64,000 nucleotides of DNA from Butyrivibrio sp. MC2021 (GCF_000621605.1 NZ_JHXX01000001.1:868001-932000); one strand, 5' to 3'; shown: positions 8,190-18,101, counted from the first letter of the stretch. Numbers and translations: made by a program. Notes: a model not told the origin generated them from the letters alone.

Positions 8190-9992
8190 TTACTCCAAAT
8201 CAGCGGGATATACAACCGAGTATTTGCCCCTGTTTTCAACCACATAATTGTCCTTCCCCTTAAAAACAGAGAGCTCCGAATCAGCCACCACGAAAACAGT
8301 GTCAAAATACTGCTTTTCCAGGATATTCTCCGGCAGATCCGCGAAAGTAAAGTTCCCGAAGGACTCCGCTATCCGGAATTCCGCATCAGGCTCCCTGTAG
8401 ACCACTGTCTCAGCGAATTTTGCAGGATCATACTGGGTGTAATAGAGGGCGATCATGTAAGGAGCAGACAATCCCTCATATGTAGAATATACAGGGTGAT
8501 CATCCCCCGCTATTTCATAGGCTCTTTTAATCGCCTCGCCGTAAGTGGGCATGAAAATGCTCTCTGTGTTGTCATTGTAAAGTCTGAAATAGTCTCGTAC
8601 AAAAGCGCAGGAAGCTATCATCACCAGAATAAGCACTGCAGAAGCCAGCTTTTGCGACTGTTCCGACACAAAGGCAAGGCCCTTCACAAAGAAAAACAAA
8701 AGGGGAAGGAAGATCATAACCATCCTGCTGATATCAGCAGTTATCAAAAGGGATAAGATAATGCATGCTGCCAGCGTGGAGTTCCAGATGACATTGATTG
8801 TCCTGCTGTCATCCTCTGAGGTCTGTCCCAGGTTCATGGTGCGCTCATAGCTGTTATCCCTTCTTGTGACTGAGTTAAAGCCCTGAAAAACCTCCTTGAA
8901 AGAAACCACCACTCCAAGAAAAGTAATGGGGAAGGTGAACTCAAAAAGAGTCGAATACCCCGGAATGAAGTGACAGAGCATATCCGAATCATCCCCAAAG
9001 GTCACGATACTTATGAATGACTTGATGTTATTAAAAAGCTGGGCCGGCAATGTGCCGTCAAATTTCAAAAACACCTCGCCGGTTCTGGAAGCGGTAAACC
9101 TGTTAACAGTAAAAAATCCTGTGTGTATCTCAGGAAGCCCCAGATAATTGACTCCATAAAACACAAGAAGCGGCATGAAGATCACAAGGAACACAGCCCC
9201 GGATATCAGGAGCTGCCCCACTGTGATGGCACGCTTTTTAAGGCAATAAACAAGGGCAAAAAGTAAAGTCAGCGGAATCACTATTGTGGCTGAGCCGTAG
9301 GTATACATGCAAACCGCATAGACCGCGGCACTGAGGGCATACATCACTGTACTGTGCTTTCTCACAGCGATCATAAACAGCAGGGTTGCAAGACAGAGCA
9401 CAAAGGGCATAATGTTGCTGTCAAGGCTCCATCTGGAAAGGATCACATGCCAGGGGCACACCGCCAGGAATGCTGCTCCGCACAGGGCTATGGTATTTCT
9501 GGAAGTATCGTATTTTCCGTGTCTGAAGCCCTCTCTGAGGCTAAAGAAAAAAAGAACAACCGTGAGAATACCACAGACAGCCGGAATCAGCCTAAGTCCG
9601 TATACTCCGGTTCCGAAAAGTTTTGTGGCAAACATGTTGACGTAGATAAGAAGAGGACTTCCGCCTCCGCAGCCAAAGGTTATGGGATAAACAGGATATG
9701 GATATCCGTTCCTGTCTATGCCGTACCTGGCAAGGGCGTAGGCTTCATAGCCTATTGAAGCCTCATCCTGCTGAAGTCCCAGGGGAATCTCCCCCAGTTT
9801 GTAAAGTCGAAGAAAAGATGCTACAAGGACTATTACAGCCAGAAGAAGGTAGATAATGCCGTTCTCCCAGGAATAGGACTCCTTTTTCCTGCCCCGGGCA
9901 TTACCGCTCTTACTGAAAATAACAACGGCTGCCGCACCGATACCGATGCAGACAGCCGTAGCTATATAGTTGTAATAATCTATAATTCTCAT
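8190..9992 (-). CDS. GT-C fold membrane glycosyltransferase (PMT/ArnT-like)
   Basis: About 600 residues with roughly 12 membrane helices. After the first helices comes LYKLGEIPLGLQQDEASIG, whose DE pair fits the catalytic acidic motif in the first outer loop of lipid-phosphate-sugar dependent GT-C enzymes. A C-terminal soluble part follows. It would transfer a sugar from a polyprenyl-phosphate donor to an outer acceptor (family inference). The preceding gene's stop (TAG) overlaps a possible GTG start at 10007, but the ATG 15 bases further has a GGGGA site at 8 bases and is preferred. Likely co-transcribed with the DUF5722 gene. Confidence 0.8.
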   Translation of the reverse strand: MRIIDYYNYIATAVCIGIGAAAVVIFSKSGNARGRKKESYSWENGIIYLLLAVIVLVASFLRLYKLGEIPLGLQQDEASIGYEAYALARYGIDRNGYPYPVYPITFGCGGGSPLLIYVNMFATKLFGTGVYGLRLIPAVCGILTVVLFFFSLREGFRHGKYDTSRNTIALCGAAFLAVCPWHVILSRWSLDSNIMPFVLCLATLLFMIAVRKHSTVMYALSAAVYAVCMYTYGSATIVIPLTLLFALVYCLKKRAITVGQLLISGAVFLVIFMPLLVFYGVNYLGLPEIHTGFFTVNRFTASRTGEVFLKFDGTLPAQLFNNIKSFISIVTFGDDSDMLCHFIPGYSTLFEFTFPITFLGVVVSFKEVFQGFNSVTRRDNSYERTMNLGQTSEDDSRTINVIWNSTLAACIILSLLITADISRMVMIFLPLLFFFVKGLAFVSEQSQKLASAVLILVMIASCAFVRDYFRLYNDNTESIFMPTYGEAIKRAYEIAGDDHPVYSTYEGLSAPYMIALYYTQYDPAKFAETVVYREPDAEFRIAESFGNFTFADLPENILEKQYFDTVFVVADSELSVFKGKDNYVVENRGKYSVVYPADLE

Positions 9993-10006
9993 TCCTGTAA
10001 TCCCCA

Positions 10007-11602
10007 CTATCTGGCGTTCATGGCAGCTGCCCAGTCACCTATCCCCATGTAGGAAGCTGCTCTTTGTATATATGAATCCGCAGCCGGTCCGTTCATCTGC
10101 TGGTAAAACTCAAATGCCAGCTTTCTGGAGCCGTCCTGCCTTGTAAGTCCCACTGAAAGACCGCCTGCAACCTCATCTGCAGAGTCTGTCTGACGATTAA
10201 ATACTATCATATTTATATATTGATTGGTAGCGGCTCTTTGATATGCATAAACAATGGCTGCCGCCTGAGCCTCCTCTCCCTGAGTGGATGAATAGCCCAC
10301 CTCCGTAAGAAGTATAGGACGCACTGCCCCCTTGGTATTCCTCATGCCGCTCTGGCACATGTAATCCGTCAGCTGCTCAATGTTCTCCATGGAAATATAG
10401 GGAGATGAGATATCATGCCTGATCATTGATGCCGCCTCCGAATCCTTGGGAGTCCAAAAGCTGGTCCAGGTCAGAGGATAGTTATAAGGGTGCTGGGCCA
10501 GGGCCCAGTCAAAGTTACCCTGAGCGCATATGCAGGCGTTCAGGGCTTCCAGAAAGCTCCTGGCTGAAAAGTAGGATGCGTTTTGTATATGAGTCCAGTT
10601 CTGATCTATGCTGCAGCATACGTTGGCATTGGCATTTCTGGTCTTGATGGCAGTGTAACAAACCCTGAGCTCATCGGCATAGAGCTGAGCATAGGTCATA
10701 AGGTCCGATACATCGGTGTGATTCCAGGCGTTCTTGGCGTTGATCTCATTTCCGATAACCCAGTTGTCCACCTGTCCGAAACCATTCTGTCCGTTATATC
10801 TGTAGGCAAGATAAGAAACCACAGCCTCAAGGTTCTCAAGGCCCTGATCCTCTGAGGTGTTCATCATATAATAGTTAGCCTTGCCCATACCGGGCCTTGA
10901 ATATGGTGAGATCATAAACTCCTGCCCGGGCTTGTAGGGGTTAAGGAGCACCATGGTAACACCCATCCCCTGCTCGGTGCAGGTTCTGGCGCAGTGGTCA
11001 TACTGGCTGAGGTAAGATGAATCGTAGTGATACACCTTGCCGTTGTATTCATAGATGACACCGCCGTTTCCGCCGATAACATCCTCAAGGTTGATATTGT
11101 AAGCAGCCTGCTGAACTCCAAGTGATGGAGCCTCGGTATTACCGTTGCCTATCTTGGCTCCGTCCAGGATAAGTCCCTTTTTGCCGTTACTTTTCCTCTG
11201 GGGAGAATAACCGCAAAGGACCTCCGGATTGGTTATATATCTGCTGCCGGTCACAGGGACAAATACGCCCCCCTGAAGCACCGCCACCTGAAACTTGTCA
11301 TAGAGGTGGCAGGAAACAGTTTTCCTCTCAAGAGAAACAGAAAAAGTCCCATAGGTTCCCATGGGAAGCGAAGCAACAGGCGCACCTGCCGGGCCTGTCT
11401 GATATACCTTTTCCGCAAAAAGGTAAAACTTCCCGTCATCGCTGTCCGGAAGGTCCGATGCAGATACCGTAACATTCACTTTTTCTCCGGTTATGGTGGC
11501 CGAGCCTATGGCAACAGCCCCGGTTCCCGAAGCCTTGGCCTTAATGGGACACAGTAAAAATGCGCATAAAAAGGCCAGCAGCAGAATATTCTTTCTTGTC
11601 AT
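10007..11602 (-). CDS. secreted DUF5722-family protein, glycosidase-like
   Basis: 531 residues with a signal peptide ending near KAKASG. A beta-sandwich-like N-terminal part (about 28-125) is followed by a domain matching DUF5722 in my recollection (KKGLILDGAKIGN onward), with a TIM-barrel glycosidase look. WVIGNE places a Glu at 286 and LLTEVG a Glu at 434, positions typical of acid/base and nucleophile in clan GH-A enzymes. The sugar substrate is unknown. It starts 24 bases after truA and its stop touches the next gene, suggesting action on a surface glycan made with the adjacent GT-C enzyme. Confidence 0.75.
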   Translation of the reverse strand: MTRKNILLLAFLCAFLLCPIKAKASGTGAVAIGSATITGEKVNVTVSASDLPDSDDGKFYLFAEKVYQTGPAGAPVASLPMGTYGTFSVSLERKTVSCHLYDKFQVAVLQGGVFVPVTGSRYITNPEVLCGYSPQRKSNGKKGLILDGAKIGNGNTEAPSLGVQQAAYNINLEDVIGGNGGVIYEYNGKVYHYDSSYLSQYDHCARTCTEQGMGVTMVLLNPYKPGQEFMISPYSRPGMGKANYYMMNTSEDQGLENLEAVVSYLAYRYNGQNGFGQVDNWVIGNEINAKNAWNHTDVSDLMTYAQLYADELRVCYTAIKTRNANANVCCSIDQNWTHIQNASYFSARSFLEALNACICAQGNFDWALAQHPYNYPLTWTSFWTPKDSEAASMIRHDISSPYISMENIEQLTDYMCQSGMRNTKGAVRPILLTEVGYSSTQGEEAQAAAIVYAYQRAATNQYINMIVFNRQTDSADEVAGGLSVGLTRQDGSRKLAFEFYQQMNGPAADSYIQRAASYMGIGDWAAAMNAR

Positions 11603-11626
11603 ATCAACCCCTCATAAATTGTATGA

Positions 11627-12367
11627 TCAATAATCTACCTTCATAAGACAAAGTCCCTCAGGCCTTGCTGTAGGTCCTGACCTCTGTCTGTCACAGGCTT
11701 CCAGTATATCCTTCATCTCCTCCGGGGGAATATTGCCGTATCCCACCTCCAGAAGAGTCCCCGTCAGGATCCTCACCATATTCTGAAGGAAGCCGTTTCC
11801 GTGAAAATAGAACCTGATATAATTGCCGCTCTCTTCAATCTTGATATTGTCCACGCATCTGACGGTGGACTTTTTCATCTTGGAATTGCCGCAAAAACTC
11901 TTGAAATCGTGGGTTCCTATAAGAGCCTTGGCAGCCTCTCTCATCTTTTCCGCGTCCGGCTTCTTATCGATCACTGTCACATATTTTCTGTCAAAAACAG
12001 GCTTGGATGCCCCATACCAGCAGGTATAGCGGTATGTCTTGCCAATGGCATTGTATCTGGAGTGGAATCTGTCTGAGCAGGCCCTCACCTCATTTACACT
12101 GATGTCCTCCGGCAGATACCTGTTCATATATTCCTGAATCTCCCCTTCAGTCATATTGGTATCAAGGACACAGTTGGCAGTCATGGCTCTGGCATGGACC
12201 CCTGCGTCTGTTCTTCCGGCGCCTATAAGGTTGATATCCTGGGTTCCTGTCATTTTCTTAAGGACCTCTTCAAGCTTGCCCTGAATGGTCATGTCCTTGC
12301 CGGGCTGCCTCTCCCATCCGTAAAACCTGGTTCCGTCATAGCTTATAATAAATTTGTAATTTCGCAT
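11627..12367 (-). CDS. truA: tRNA pseudouridine(38-40) synthase TruA
   Basis: Isomerises uridines 38-40 in the anticodon arm. The catalytic motif GRTDAGVHA has Asp at residue 54. The N-terminus YKFIISYDGTRFYGWERQP and the C-terminal FLQNMVR segment are family hallmarks. I start it at MRNYKF (12367). The frame is open upstream to 12469, but that extension encodes a hydrophobic tail not found in TruA and runs through the terminator of the previous gene. The product is 246 residues, the usual size. It precedes the DUF5722 gene. Confidence 0.94.
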   Translation of the reverse strand: MRNYKFIISYDGTRFYGWERQPGKDMTIQGKLEEVLKKMTGTQDINLIGAGRTDAGVHARAMTANCVLDTNMTEGEIQEYMNRYLPEDISVNEVRACSDRFHSRYNAIGKTYRYTCWYGASKPVFDRKYVTVIDKKPDAEKMREAAKALIGTHDFKSFCGNSKMKKSTVRCVDNIKIEESGNYIRFYFHGNGFLQNMVRILTGTLLEVGYGNIPPEEMKDILEACDRQRSGPTARPEGLCLMKVDY

Positions 12368-12403
12368 TTTCACATCTCTCAGCCTGTATTTGTATTTTCG
12401 AAA

Positions 12404-12446
12404 CAATAAAAAAAGTATGGACACACAAAACAAGTGTATCCATACC
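12404..12446 (-). terminator. intrinsic terminator after the 12480-13586 gene
   Basis: Twelve-base arms (12415-12426 and 12434-12445, one mismatch) with a 7-base loop, followed on the minus strand by seven T residues. It sits 34 bases past the stop of the unknown gene. Confidence 0.85.
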
Positions 12447-12479
12447 ATTATAACGTATATGTAACCCAAAAAGAACAGC

Positions 12480-13586
12480 TTATCCTACAAGTTTGTAGTG
12501 TATTCTCTCCGAAAAAGCCATAAGACCTGCAACTTTCAGAACATCCTCCGCCTCGATGGCGCTTTTAAACTGACTTTCCAGCACTGATATGAGCACGTCA
12601 TCATGAAATGTAACCAGAAGATCCGTGGCCATGTCGTAATAGGGCTCTGTTATGTCACCCAGGCAGTCAAACAAAAAAGGAATTCCCATCATGTTTCTGG
12701 GCTGCTCCAGCATCTCCAGCATCCTGATGCAGTTGCATACATAGAAGGGATCTGTATAGGCCTTCAGATCAAAGATCCTATCAAAATTATCTATCTGTCC
12801 CTTTCTTACAGCCGCCGCTATCAGCTTAACAGACTCATCATCCAGAACCATGCTGTTAAGAGCCTTAAATGCATTGTCAGGCCGTGAGAGATTGTTAAGC
12901 TCAATTCGCAGCTGTCTCTCAGGGTCATAGGCCTTGAACTCAACATCCAGCATTGCCACTTCCCAGTCATATCGAAGCTGTCTCCAGTCAGCAGTAAGGA
13001 GCTTTTTCATGGCCTTTTCATATTCTTCGTACACCTTCTTCCAGGGGCCATATTCGCTGTCCTTCTGACTGTAATCATATTCAAGAGACACCAGAACATT
13101 GTGATATTTATCATTAAAAGGGGACTCATAACCCAGTTTTTCAAAAGCCAGAACACACTCCTGGTCATAAAGCCACACAGGAGGCTTACCTGTCCTATGG
13201 TTCTTATCCGGGTAAAAATATGTATGTCTTCCTTCTCTATAGGCATAAGGTCCAAAAAGTTCCTTGAGGGCAAGGCGCTCATTTTCCTCATCACTTCCGT
13301 ATGAAACCCGAATTCTTCTTCCGTCGATAAAAGCAAAAAAGTCATCGGTAGCGGAATAAAATGCTATAAGATCCAGCGGATAATAGCGAAGAGCCAGGCA
13401 TAGCCACTTCTCGCTGTCACTTATAAGTACGCTCTTGGCATACTCACCGTTCTGAAACCTGTAGAGATGAAAATCTTCGTTTTCCAGAAGCTCATCCACC
13501 GCCGAAAGGCCAAACAACTCTCCCCAATAGGGAATCCTGTCTGCTTTTTTATTATTGATACTTTGTACTATCCATGAATTTTTCAT
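12480..13586 (-). CDS. unrecognised cytosolic protein
   Basis: 368 residues with no signal peptide or membrane segment. It is rich in aromatic and acidic residues. The middle has a Tyr/Trp-rich basic stretch (GRHTYFYPDKNHRTGKPP). From about 200 onward it is mainly helical, with Leu/Asp-patterned helices reminiscent of HEAT-like repeats (KLIAAAVRKGQIDNFD, LISVLESQFKSAIEAE). I do not recognise a family. No SD precedes the ATG; a TATAAT box ends only 7 bases before it, so the message may be leaderless. The start codon lies in a perfect inverted repeat (13567-13593). It is followed by its own terminator, so it is a single-gene unit between envelope genes. Confidence 0.75.
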   Translation of the reverse strand: MKNSWIVQSINNKKADRIPYWGELFGLSAVDELLENEDFHLYRFQNGEYAKSVLISDSEKWLCLALRYYPLDLIAFYSATDDFFAFIDGRRIRVSYGSDEENERLALKELFGPYAYREGRHTYFYPDKNHRTGKPPVWLYDQECVLAFEKLGYESPFNDKYHNVLVSLEYDYSQKDSEYGPWKKVYEEYEKAMKKLLTADWRQLRYDWEVAMLDVEFKAYDPERQLRIELNNLSRPDNAFKALNSMVLDDESVKLIAAAVRKGQIDNFDRIFDLKAYTDPFYVCNCIRMLEMLEQPRNMMGIPFLFDCLGDITEPYYDMATDLLVTFHDDVLISVLESQFKSAIEAEDVLKVAGLMAFSERIHYKLVG

Positions 13587-13593
13587 GGATAGT
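13567..13593. repeat. perfect 12-base inverted repeat over a start codon
   Basis: Arms ACTATCCATGAA (13567-13578) and TTCATGGATAGT (13582-13593) with a 3-base centre. It covers the predicted transcription start, the ATG at 13586 and the first codons of the unknown gene. It could be a repressor operator or an RNA hairpin that hides the start codon. Confidence 0.75.
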
Positions 13594-13622
13594 ATTATAC
13601 ATATAAGAGCTAAAAAATCAAA
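13594..13622 (-). promoter_or_regulatory. promoter of the unknown 368-residue protein, probably leaderless
   Basis: TATAAT at 13594-13599 and TTTGAT (13617-13622) with a 17-base spacer. The -10 box ends 7 bases before the ATG, so transcription should begin at or beside the A of the start codon. Confidence 0.55.
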
Positions 13623-13630
13623 CTCACATT

Positions 13631-15292
13631 TTACTCAGCATTTGACACCGCATACAGATAATCTTCCATGCTTTCAAAGCTGTAGATATAGGCGCTGTCG
13701 GTTCCGTAGACAAGGTGATCGGAAAGTCTGAATATATCTGCGCTGCCGGGATTGCCAAGATCATAGTCCCTGGCGCTGACCAGAACAAAGAACCTTCCTT
13801 CAGGAAGAGACCTTGTATGCTCCGCATTCTGAAGCCACTGATACTCATTGTCCAGATCCTCAAGATGATCGATCTCTTTTACGGTATGCATGTCGATGCG
13901 GCCGTCTGTCAGAGCCATGATCACGTTACTGGACCAGAAAAGCGCAAAGCCGTCGGTGTAGTCCGTATCCTTGATCCACTCTATGGCATCTGTAATGGCA
14001 TAGTCCTGATAGATATCCTCGGGATTGGGGTCAGCATAAACGGATACGCTGGCTGTAGCTACGCAAAGCCCCACAAAAAGCCCTATAACAGGCTCATAAT
14101 GCCTTATGTAGCCGGACTCCTCATACTTGAACTCAATTCCGAAAATCAAAAGGAAATATGGTATAACCGGAAGCCAGTAGTAGGAATAATACTTGTTACT
14201 GCAGGATAAAACCACAGTTGTGATGAGAGTAAGGGTTCCCACATAAAGCAAAAACAGCTGAGTCATTTCTCCGTATCTGAACAGTCTCTTATAAACTCTT
14301 ATGATACTTCCCACCAGCAGAACCAGCAGAATGAAATTAAGACAGTTTATTATTCCCTGCCAGCTGACAAAATGAACATTGGCATGCCATCCGAATAAGG
14401 TAAAGGCATCAGTCAGTGTATTTGCAATTGCATCAAATGAGAAGTTTCTCCAGGTCTCCCTGAACTGATCCTGGAAATTATACTTGTTACAGAGAACCTT
14501 TCTGTTTATAAAAAGTCCTATGCAGGAAAAAACAAAGGGTACCAGGGATGAAACAAACACTCTGTTGGCTGCTGCCGCAATTTTCCCTGACTTTGTCTTA
14601 TTCTTGAAAATGTAGTAATGAGCATACAAAAGACCAAGAAGGCTGGCTGCAAAAAGAGGCGCATAGCAGATCATAAGAAGTCTTACTCCCCCAAGACCCG
14701 CAGCAAAGGATACCACCGCAAGAAGTCCCAGAAGCACCATAAGTACAGCCTTATTCTCTTTTTTATCCTCATCATCAGAAATGGCATCCACCACAGGCTT
14801 TACTGCTCTGAAGAACAGTCCCATGGAAAAGAATGCGATTATGAAATAGGTCACGTAGGACTGACCAAAGGTAACAATTCTCACATACCACTGTCCGAAG
14901 GGCCAGGTGAGTATACTTGCCGCAAAAAGGCCCTCTCTGTAAAGCCCTGCCCCCTTAGCCATAAACATAAAGGATGCTGCTATAAGTACAAGGAAGATCA
15001 CTGCCGCAACAAGCCTTACCATGAGCCAGTTATCGGGCCAGATATGGAACAACAGCTTGTAAACCAGCTGGGTATGGATAACATGGAGCTCCGTTGAGTA
15101 AAACCAGTTCTGACTCATGATGCCCCCTTCGGCACTAAGGAGCTTGCCCAGGATCATGTCCGATGCGATATCGCTGTTTTCCATATAGAAGTCTTTTTTG
15201 TAGATCAGGAAAAGAGTAAACAGCCCTCCGATCACCATGAATATCCACAGTAATGTATCCTGAAGCTTTTCATTTTTTAATTTCTTAAGCAT
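13631..15292 (-). CDS. polytopic membrane protein, probable GT-C glycosyltransferase
   Basis: 553 residues with about 10-12 membrane helices. An outer loop after the first helix contains ENSDIASDMILGKLL and then ELHVIHTQLVY, resembling the acidic first loop of GT-C enzymes. The C-terminal soluble part (from about 430) begins DPNPEDIYQDYAITDAIEWI. It would use a polyprenyl-phosphate sugar (family inference). It overlaps the end of the YfhO gene by 8 bases (ATGCTTAA), so translation is probably coupled and the two proteins may act on the same surface polymer. Confidence 0.75.
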   Translation of the reverse strand: MLKKLKNEKLQDTLLWIFMVIGGLFTLFLIYKKDFYMENSDIASDMILGKLLSAEGGIMSQNWFYSTELHVIHTQLVYKLLFHIWPDNWLMVRLVAAVIFLVLIAASFMFMAKGAGLYREGLFAASILTWPFGQWYVRIVTFGQSYVTYFIIAFFSMGLFFRAVKPVVDAISDDEDKKENKAVLMVLLGLLAVVSFAAGLGGVRLLMICYAPLFAASLLGLLYAHYYIFKNKTKSGKIAAAANRVFVSSLVPFVFSCIGLFINRKVLCNKYNFQDQFRETWRNFSFDAIANTLTDAFTLFGWHANVHFVSWQGIINCLNFILLVLLVGSIIRVYKRLFRYGEMTQLFLLYVGTLTLITTVVLSCSNKYYSYYWLPVIPYFLLIFGIEFKYEESGYIRHYEPVIGLFVGLCVATASVSVYADPNPEDIYQDYAITDAIEWIKDTDYTDGFALFWSSNVIMALTDGRIDMHTVKEIDHLEDLDNEYQWLQNAEHTRSLPEGRFFVLVSARDYDLGNPGSADIFRLSDHLVYGTDSAYIYSFESMEDYLYAVSNAE

Positions 15293-18101
15293 CTTTTTCG
15301 CCCACCTTCTGCTTTTTCTCTGATCTGATCAGCACTACCAACAGCACCAGTCCAAAAATACTGAGGATAAATCCGGCTAAAAGCCCCGGGGTGTGATATT
15401 CAAGTCTGATATCATGGCTTCCCTGAGGGAGCTTCAATGCCATAAACATGGTATTGGCCTTGGAAAGCTCAGTCTTTTTGCCATCCACATAGGCTTTCCA
15501 TCCCTTGGAATAAGGAATAGTAAGGCACATAATGCCGTTATCCTCCATATCTATGGTTCCTGTGACCTTGTTGGTGGCATAGGAAATAGGATTCTTGTTA
15601 AGCTCAATATTCTCAAGCATATCCTGACTTAAGACTCTGACCTGATTCTCATAATTCACAAGAGGCTGGCAGTAGATCTTAAGATCATCAAAGGTATAAA
15701 TTCCTCTCTCGGTGAAATGTATCACTATCTCATCCTTGGCCTGCTCTGCATAGCCCGTGTTCAGAAGATAGTCATGCCAGTCGCTGTAAAACTGATTCTT
15801 TTCAGTCTTATACCAGATAGGCTTGGTGGTTATCACATTTTCCTGTGAAATAGCCTGAACATCCATAAGAGGATAGTCGCTGGGTGAATCCACATAGAAC
15901 TCATCAAGCCACAGATAGGTCTCGCAGTTCTCAAGGCCCTTAAACTTAATATGTATGGCAGAGCCCGCCTCGGCAGTCCACTTGCCATCCTCCAGGCTCA
16001 CATCTCCCTCTCCGGAAATCTCAAAAGGGACAGACTGGAAGCTGTAGGAAATCTCAGCCTCGGGATATGAGGTATCATCCTTATCCAGAACTATTCCGTA
16101 AAGCAGGGCCTCCTGCCTCTCCACCGCCGTCATCTCTCGGTAATCCTTCTGAGGGATCACGTTGTAATATGCATATCCCAGAGAAAGAGGATTCATATTT
16201 TCAAAAATCGCGAAATTGTATCTGTCATGAAGATGAATGAAGCGGTAAGGCACATATCTCACTTCCTCATCCGTGTAAAATCTCAGTGAATAATAACGAA
16301 CACCGGCCAGAGTATTGAGGATAGCTCTGTCATCAAGGGCAAAATAAGCAAAGTTCTGCTGATCGTTGTTACCCATTTCTTTGAAGTAGTCGGAAACAAC
16401 TCCGTTGGCCAGACTCCAGTAAAACTGGGTTGAGGATATGCCCTCTATCAGTGAGGCATTCCAGACCAGATCTCTTCCTGTATATCTGTAGAAACTTCCC
16501 GGATCCTCTCCCTTGGTCTCCACGGCCTCTTTTACCGCCTGAACCTCGGTGCTCTCAAGAAGGATATGCATGCTGTCGGTAGTGACCTCATCAAAATACT
16601 CCTTGATCATATCTCCCTGCTCCGGAGAATAGCCGTAGTAACCGTTCACAGCTATTCCAAAAAGGGAAAGGGCCATGATAAGTACCTGGGCTGTACCTCT
16701 GGACAATCTGAGCACCAGGCTCTCTCTGCTACGGATAATACTGTTAAAAAGTCCCATTACCAGCACCACGGCTATACCTGCAGCCATGATCCCCAGCTGG
16801 GTCATGGCACTGTCGTAGCCTCTGTTATGGGTCACTCTTGCCAGCAGATAAAAGAGAACTGCCAGCACCACTGTACCTGCCATCTGGGGCCATTTTTCAG
16901 AAAAGAGATCATCCCAGGTCTCCACCAGCATAAAGGCTGCGCACAGGGCAAACACGAAGGTCCATCTGTTTATTACATAGGCAAAGGCTGTAAGGGCGTA
17001 GCCTGCAGCAGGAATGCACACAAAAAGCACCAGTATCACAAACATTATAAAGAGCTGAAGAGTTGCTTTTGCTCCTGTACACTCTTCTTTTTTTATCTTT
17101 TTTATCAAAAGAGTGATCACCCTGATGACAAGCATAAATACTGCAAGAAGGATGATTCCGTGGAAGCCTATCTGGGTGTCATAAAAACCATGATATACAA
17201 AGGAATAGAAATTCCTAACAAGCTGCTCGTAGTACTCTTTTCCATAGAAAAGCGAAAAGCTGATTCCCGTGTTGGTTCTGGGATTGGCCGGAAATGCGAA
17301 AATAACAGGAAGAAGGATCACCATGGCCATAAGGCTTCCTATGATTCCCGCAGTAAAGAACTTAACTATAAGTTCTCCCCACTTCTTCCACTGCAGCCCG
17401 TAAGTAAAGGCCGCTCTGACAATGACATACACAATTGTCAGGAGCACAATCATATAGAAGAAAAAGAAATTATTGCTTCCCGCAAGGAAAATCGAAACCG
17501 CAAAGAATACGGACTTATTTTCCCTGATGATCTTCTCTGCTCCGATGATGACCAGAGGCATGTAGATAAGTGGATTGGCGAAATAGGGATGCCAGATACC
17601 CAAAAACAAAAAGAAGGTACAAAAGCCGTAGGTAAACATTCCCGTCATTACGCCGATCTTGGATGCCTTCGGCCTTAAGTAAAAGCACAGAGCCGAAAAG
17701 GTAATACCGGCGATGAAGGGCCTCACCATCATGGCCACCTGAAAATATATGTAGATATACTCGTTTGGAACAAAAATAGCCGGCAGGTTCAGAATATCGC
17801 CGATGGCATAATACTGCAGGGTCGGATAGATATCAGTTCCATAGCCCATTCCGAAGGAAAAAGTCTGGATATTCAGGCTGTGGTCCTTTAAAACGTGGTA
17901 GATCACGCCCCTCATCCACTTGGCATAATAGGCAAGGGCCTTGATATGCTGTCTGAAGGCATCGGCTGAATTGATGAAGCTGACATTGTTAGCAAAGAAA
18001 TAATAGAAAACCGCGTAGATCATCCCTGCAAAGATTGCCGTATACGCACCATAAAAGACAGCCGCTTTTACAGGACTGTCAAAAACATTTTTCTTATTCA
18101 C
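15285..18101 (-). CDS. YfhO-family membrane protein
   Basis: 938 residues. About 12 N-terminal membrane helices are followed by a large outer domain and a final helix. The C-terminal block (CLTIPYSKGWKAYVDGK, then LPQGSHDIRLEYHTPGLLAG) is characteristic of YfhO. In Bacillus and Listeria, relatives glycosylate lipoteichoic acid or help transport such sugars (family knowledge). The start is GTG at 18101 with GGGAGAG upstream; no ATG lies nearby. The next gene overlaps its stop. The acceptor here is unknown. Confidence 0.88.
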   Translation of the reverse strand: MNKKNVFDSPVKAAVFYGAYTAIFAGMIYAVFYYFFANNVSFINSADAFRQHIKALAYYAKWMRGVIYHVLKDHSLNIQTFSFGMGYGTDIYPTLQYYAIGDILNLPAIFVPNEYIYIYFQVAMMVRPFIAGITFSALCFYLRPKASKIGVMTGMFTYGFCTFFLFLGIWHPYFANPLIYMPLVIIGAEKIIRENKSVFFAVSIFLAGSNNFFFFYMIVLLTIVYVIVRAAFTYGLQWKKWGELIVKFFTAGIIGSLMAMVILLPVIFAFPANPRTNTGISFSLFYGKEYYEQLVRNFYSFVYHGFYDTQIGFHGIILLAVFMLVIRVITLLIKKIKKEECTGAKATLQLFIMFVILVLFVCIPAAGYALTAFAYVINRWTFVFALCAAFMLVETWDDLFSEKWPQMAGTVVLAVLFYLLARVTHNRGYDSAMTQLGIMAAGIAVVLVMGLFNSIIRSRESLVLRLSRGTAQVLIMALSLFGIAVNGYYGYSPEQGDMIKEYFDEVTTDSMHILLESTEVQAVKEAVETKGEDPGSFYRYTGRDLVWNASLIEGISSTQFYWSLANGVVSDYFKEMGNNDQQNFAYFALDDRAILNTLAGVRYYSLRFYTDEEVRYVPYRFIHLHDRYNFAIFENMNPLSLGYAYYNVIPQKDYREMTAVERQEALLYGIVLDKDDTSYPEAEISYSFQSVPFEISGEGDVSLEDGKWTAEAGSAIHIKFKGLENCETYLWLDEFYVDSPSDYPLMDVQAISQENVITTKPIWYKTEKNQFYSDWHDYLLNTGYAEQAKDEIVIHFTERGIYTFDDLKIYCQPLVNYENQVRVLSQDMLENIELNKNPISYATNKVTGTIDMEDNGIMCLTIPYSKGWKAYVDGKKTELSKANTMFMALKLPQGSHDIRLEYHTPGLLAGFILSIFGLVLLVVLIRSEKKQKVGEKDA

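Noticed and set aside
11627..12469. Long TruA form with hydrophobic N-terminal extension
   Set aside because: The extension crosses the terminator of the gene before it and has no family support; the short form fits TruA exactly.
16566..17678. A 370-codon open frame on the plus strand
   Set aside because: It lies entirely inside the YfhO gene on the other strand, encodes a His/Lys-rich protein with no family pattern, and has no SD. It is a shadow of the membrane-helix codons.
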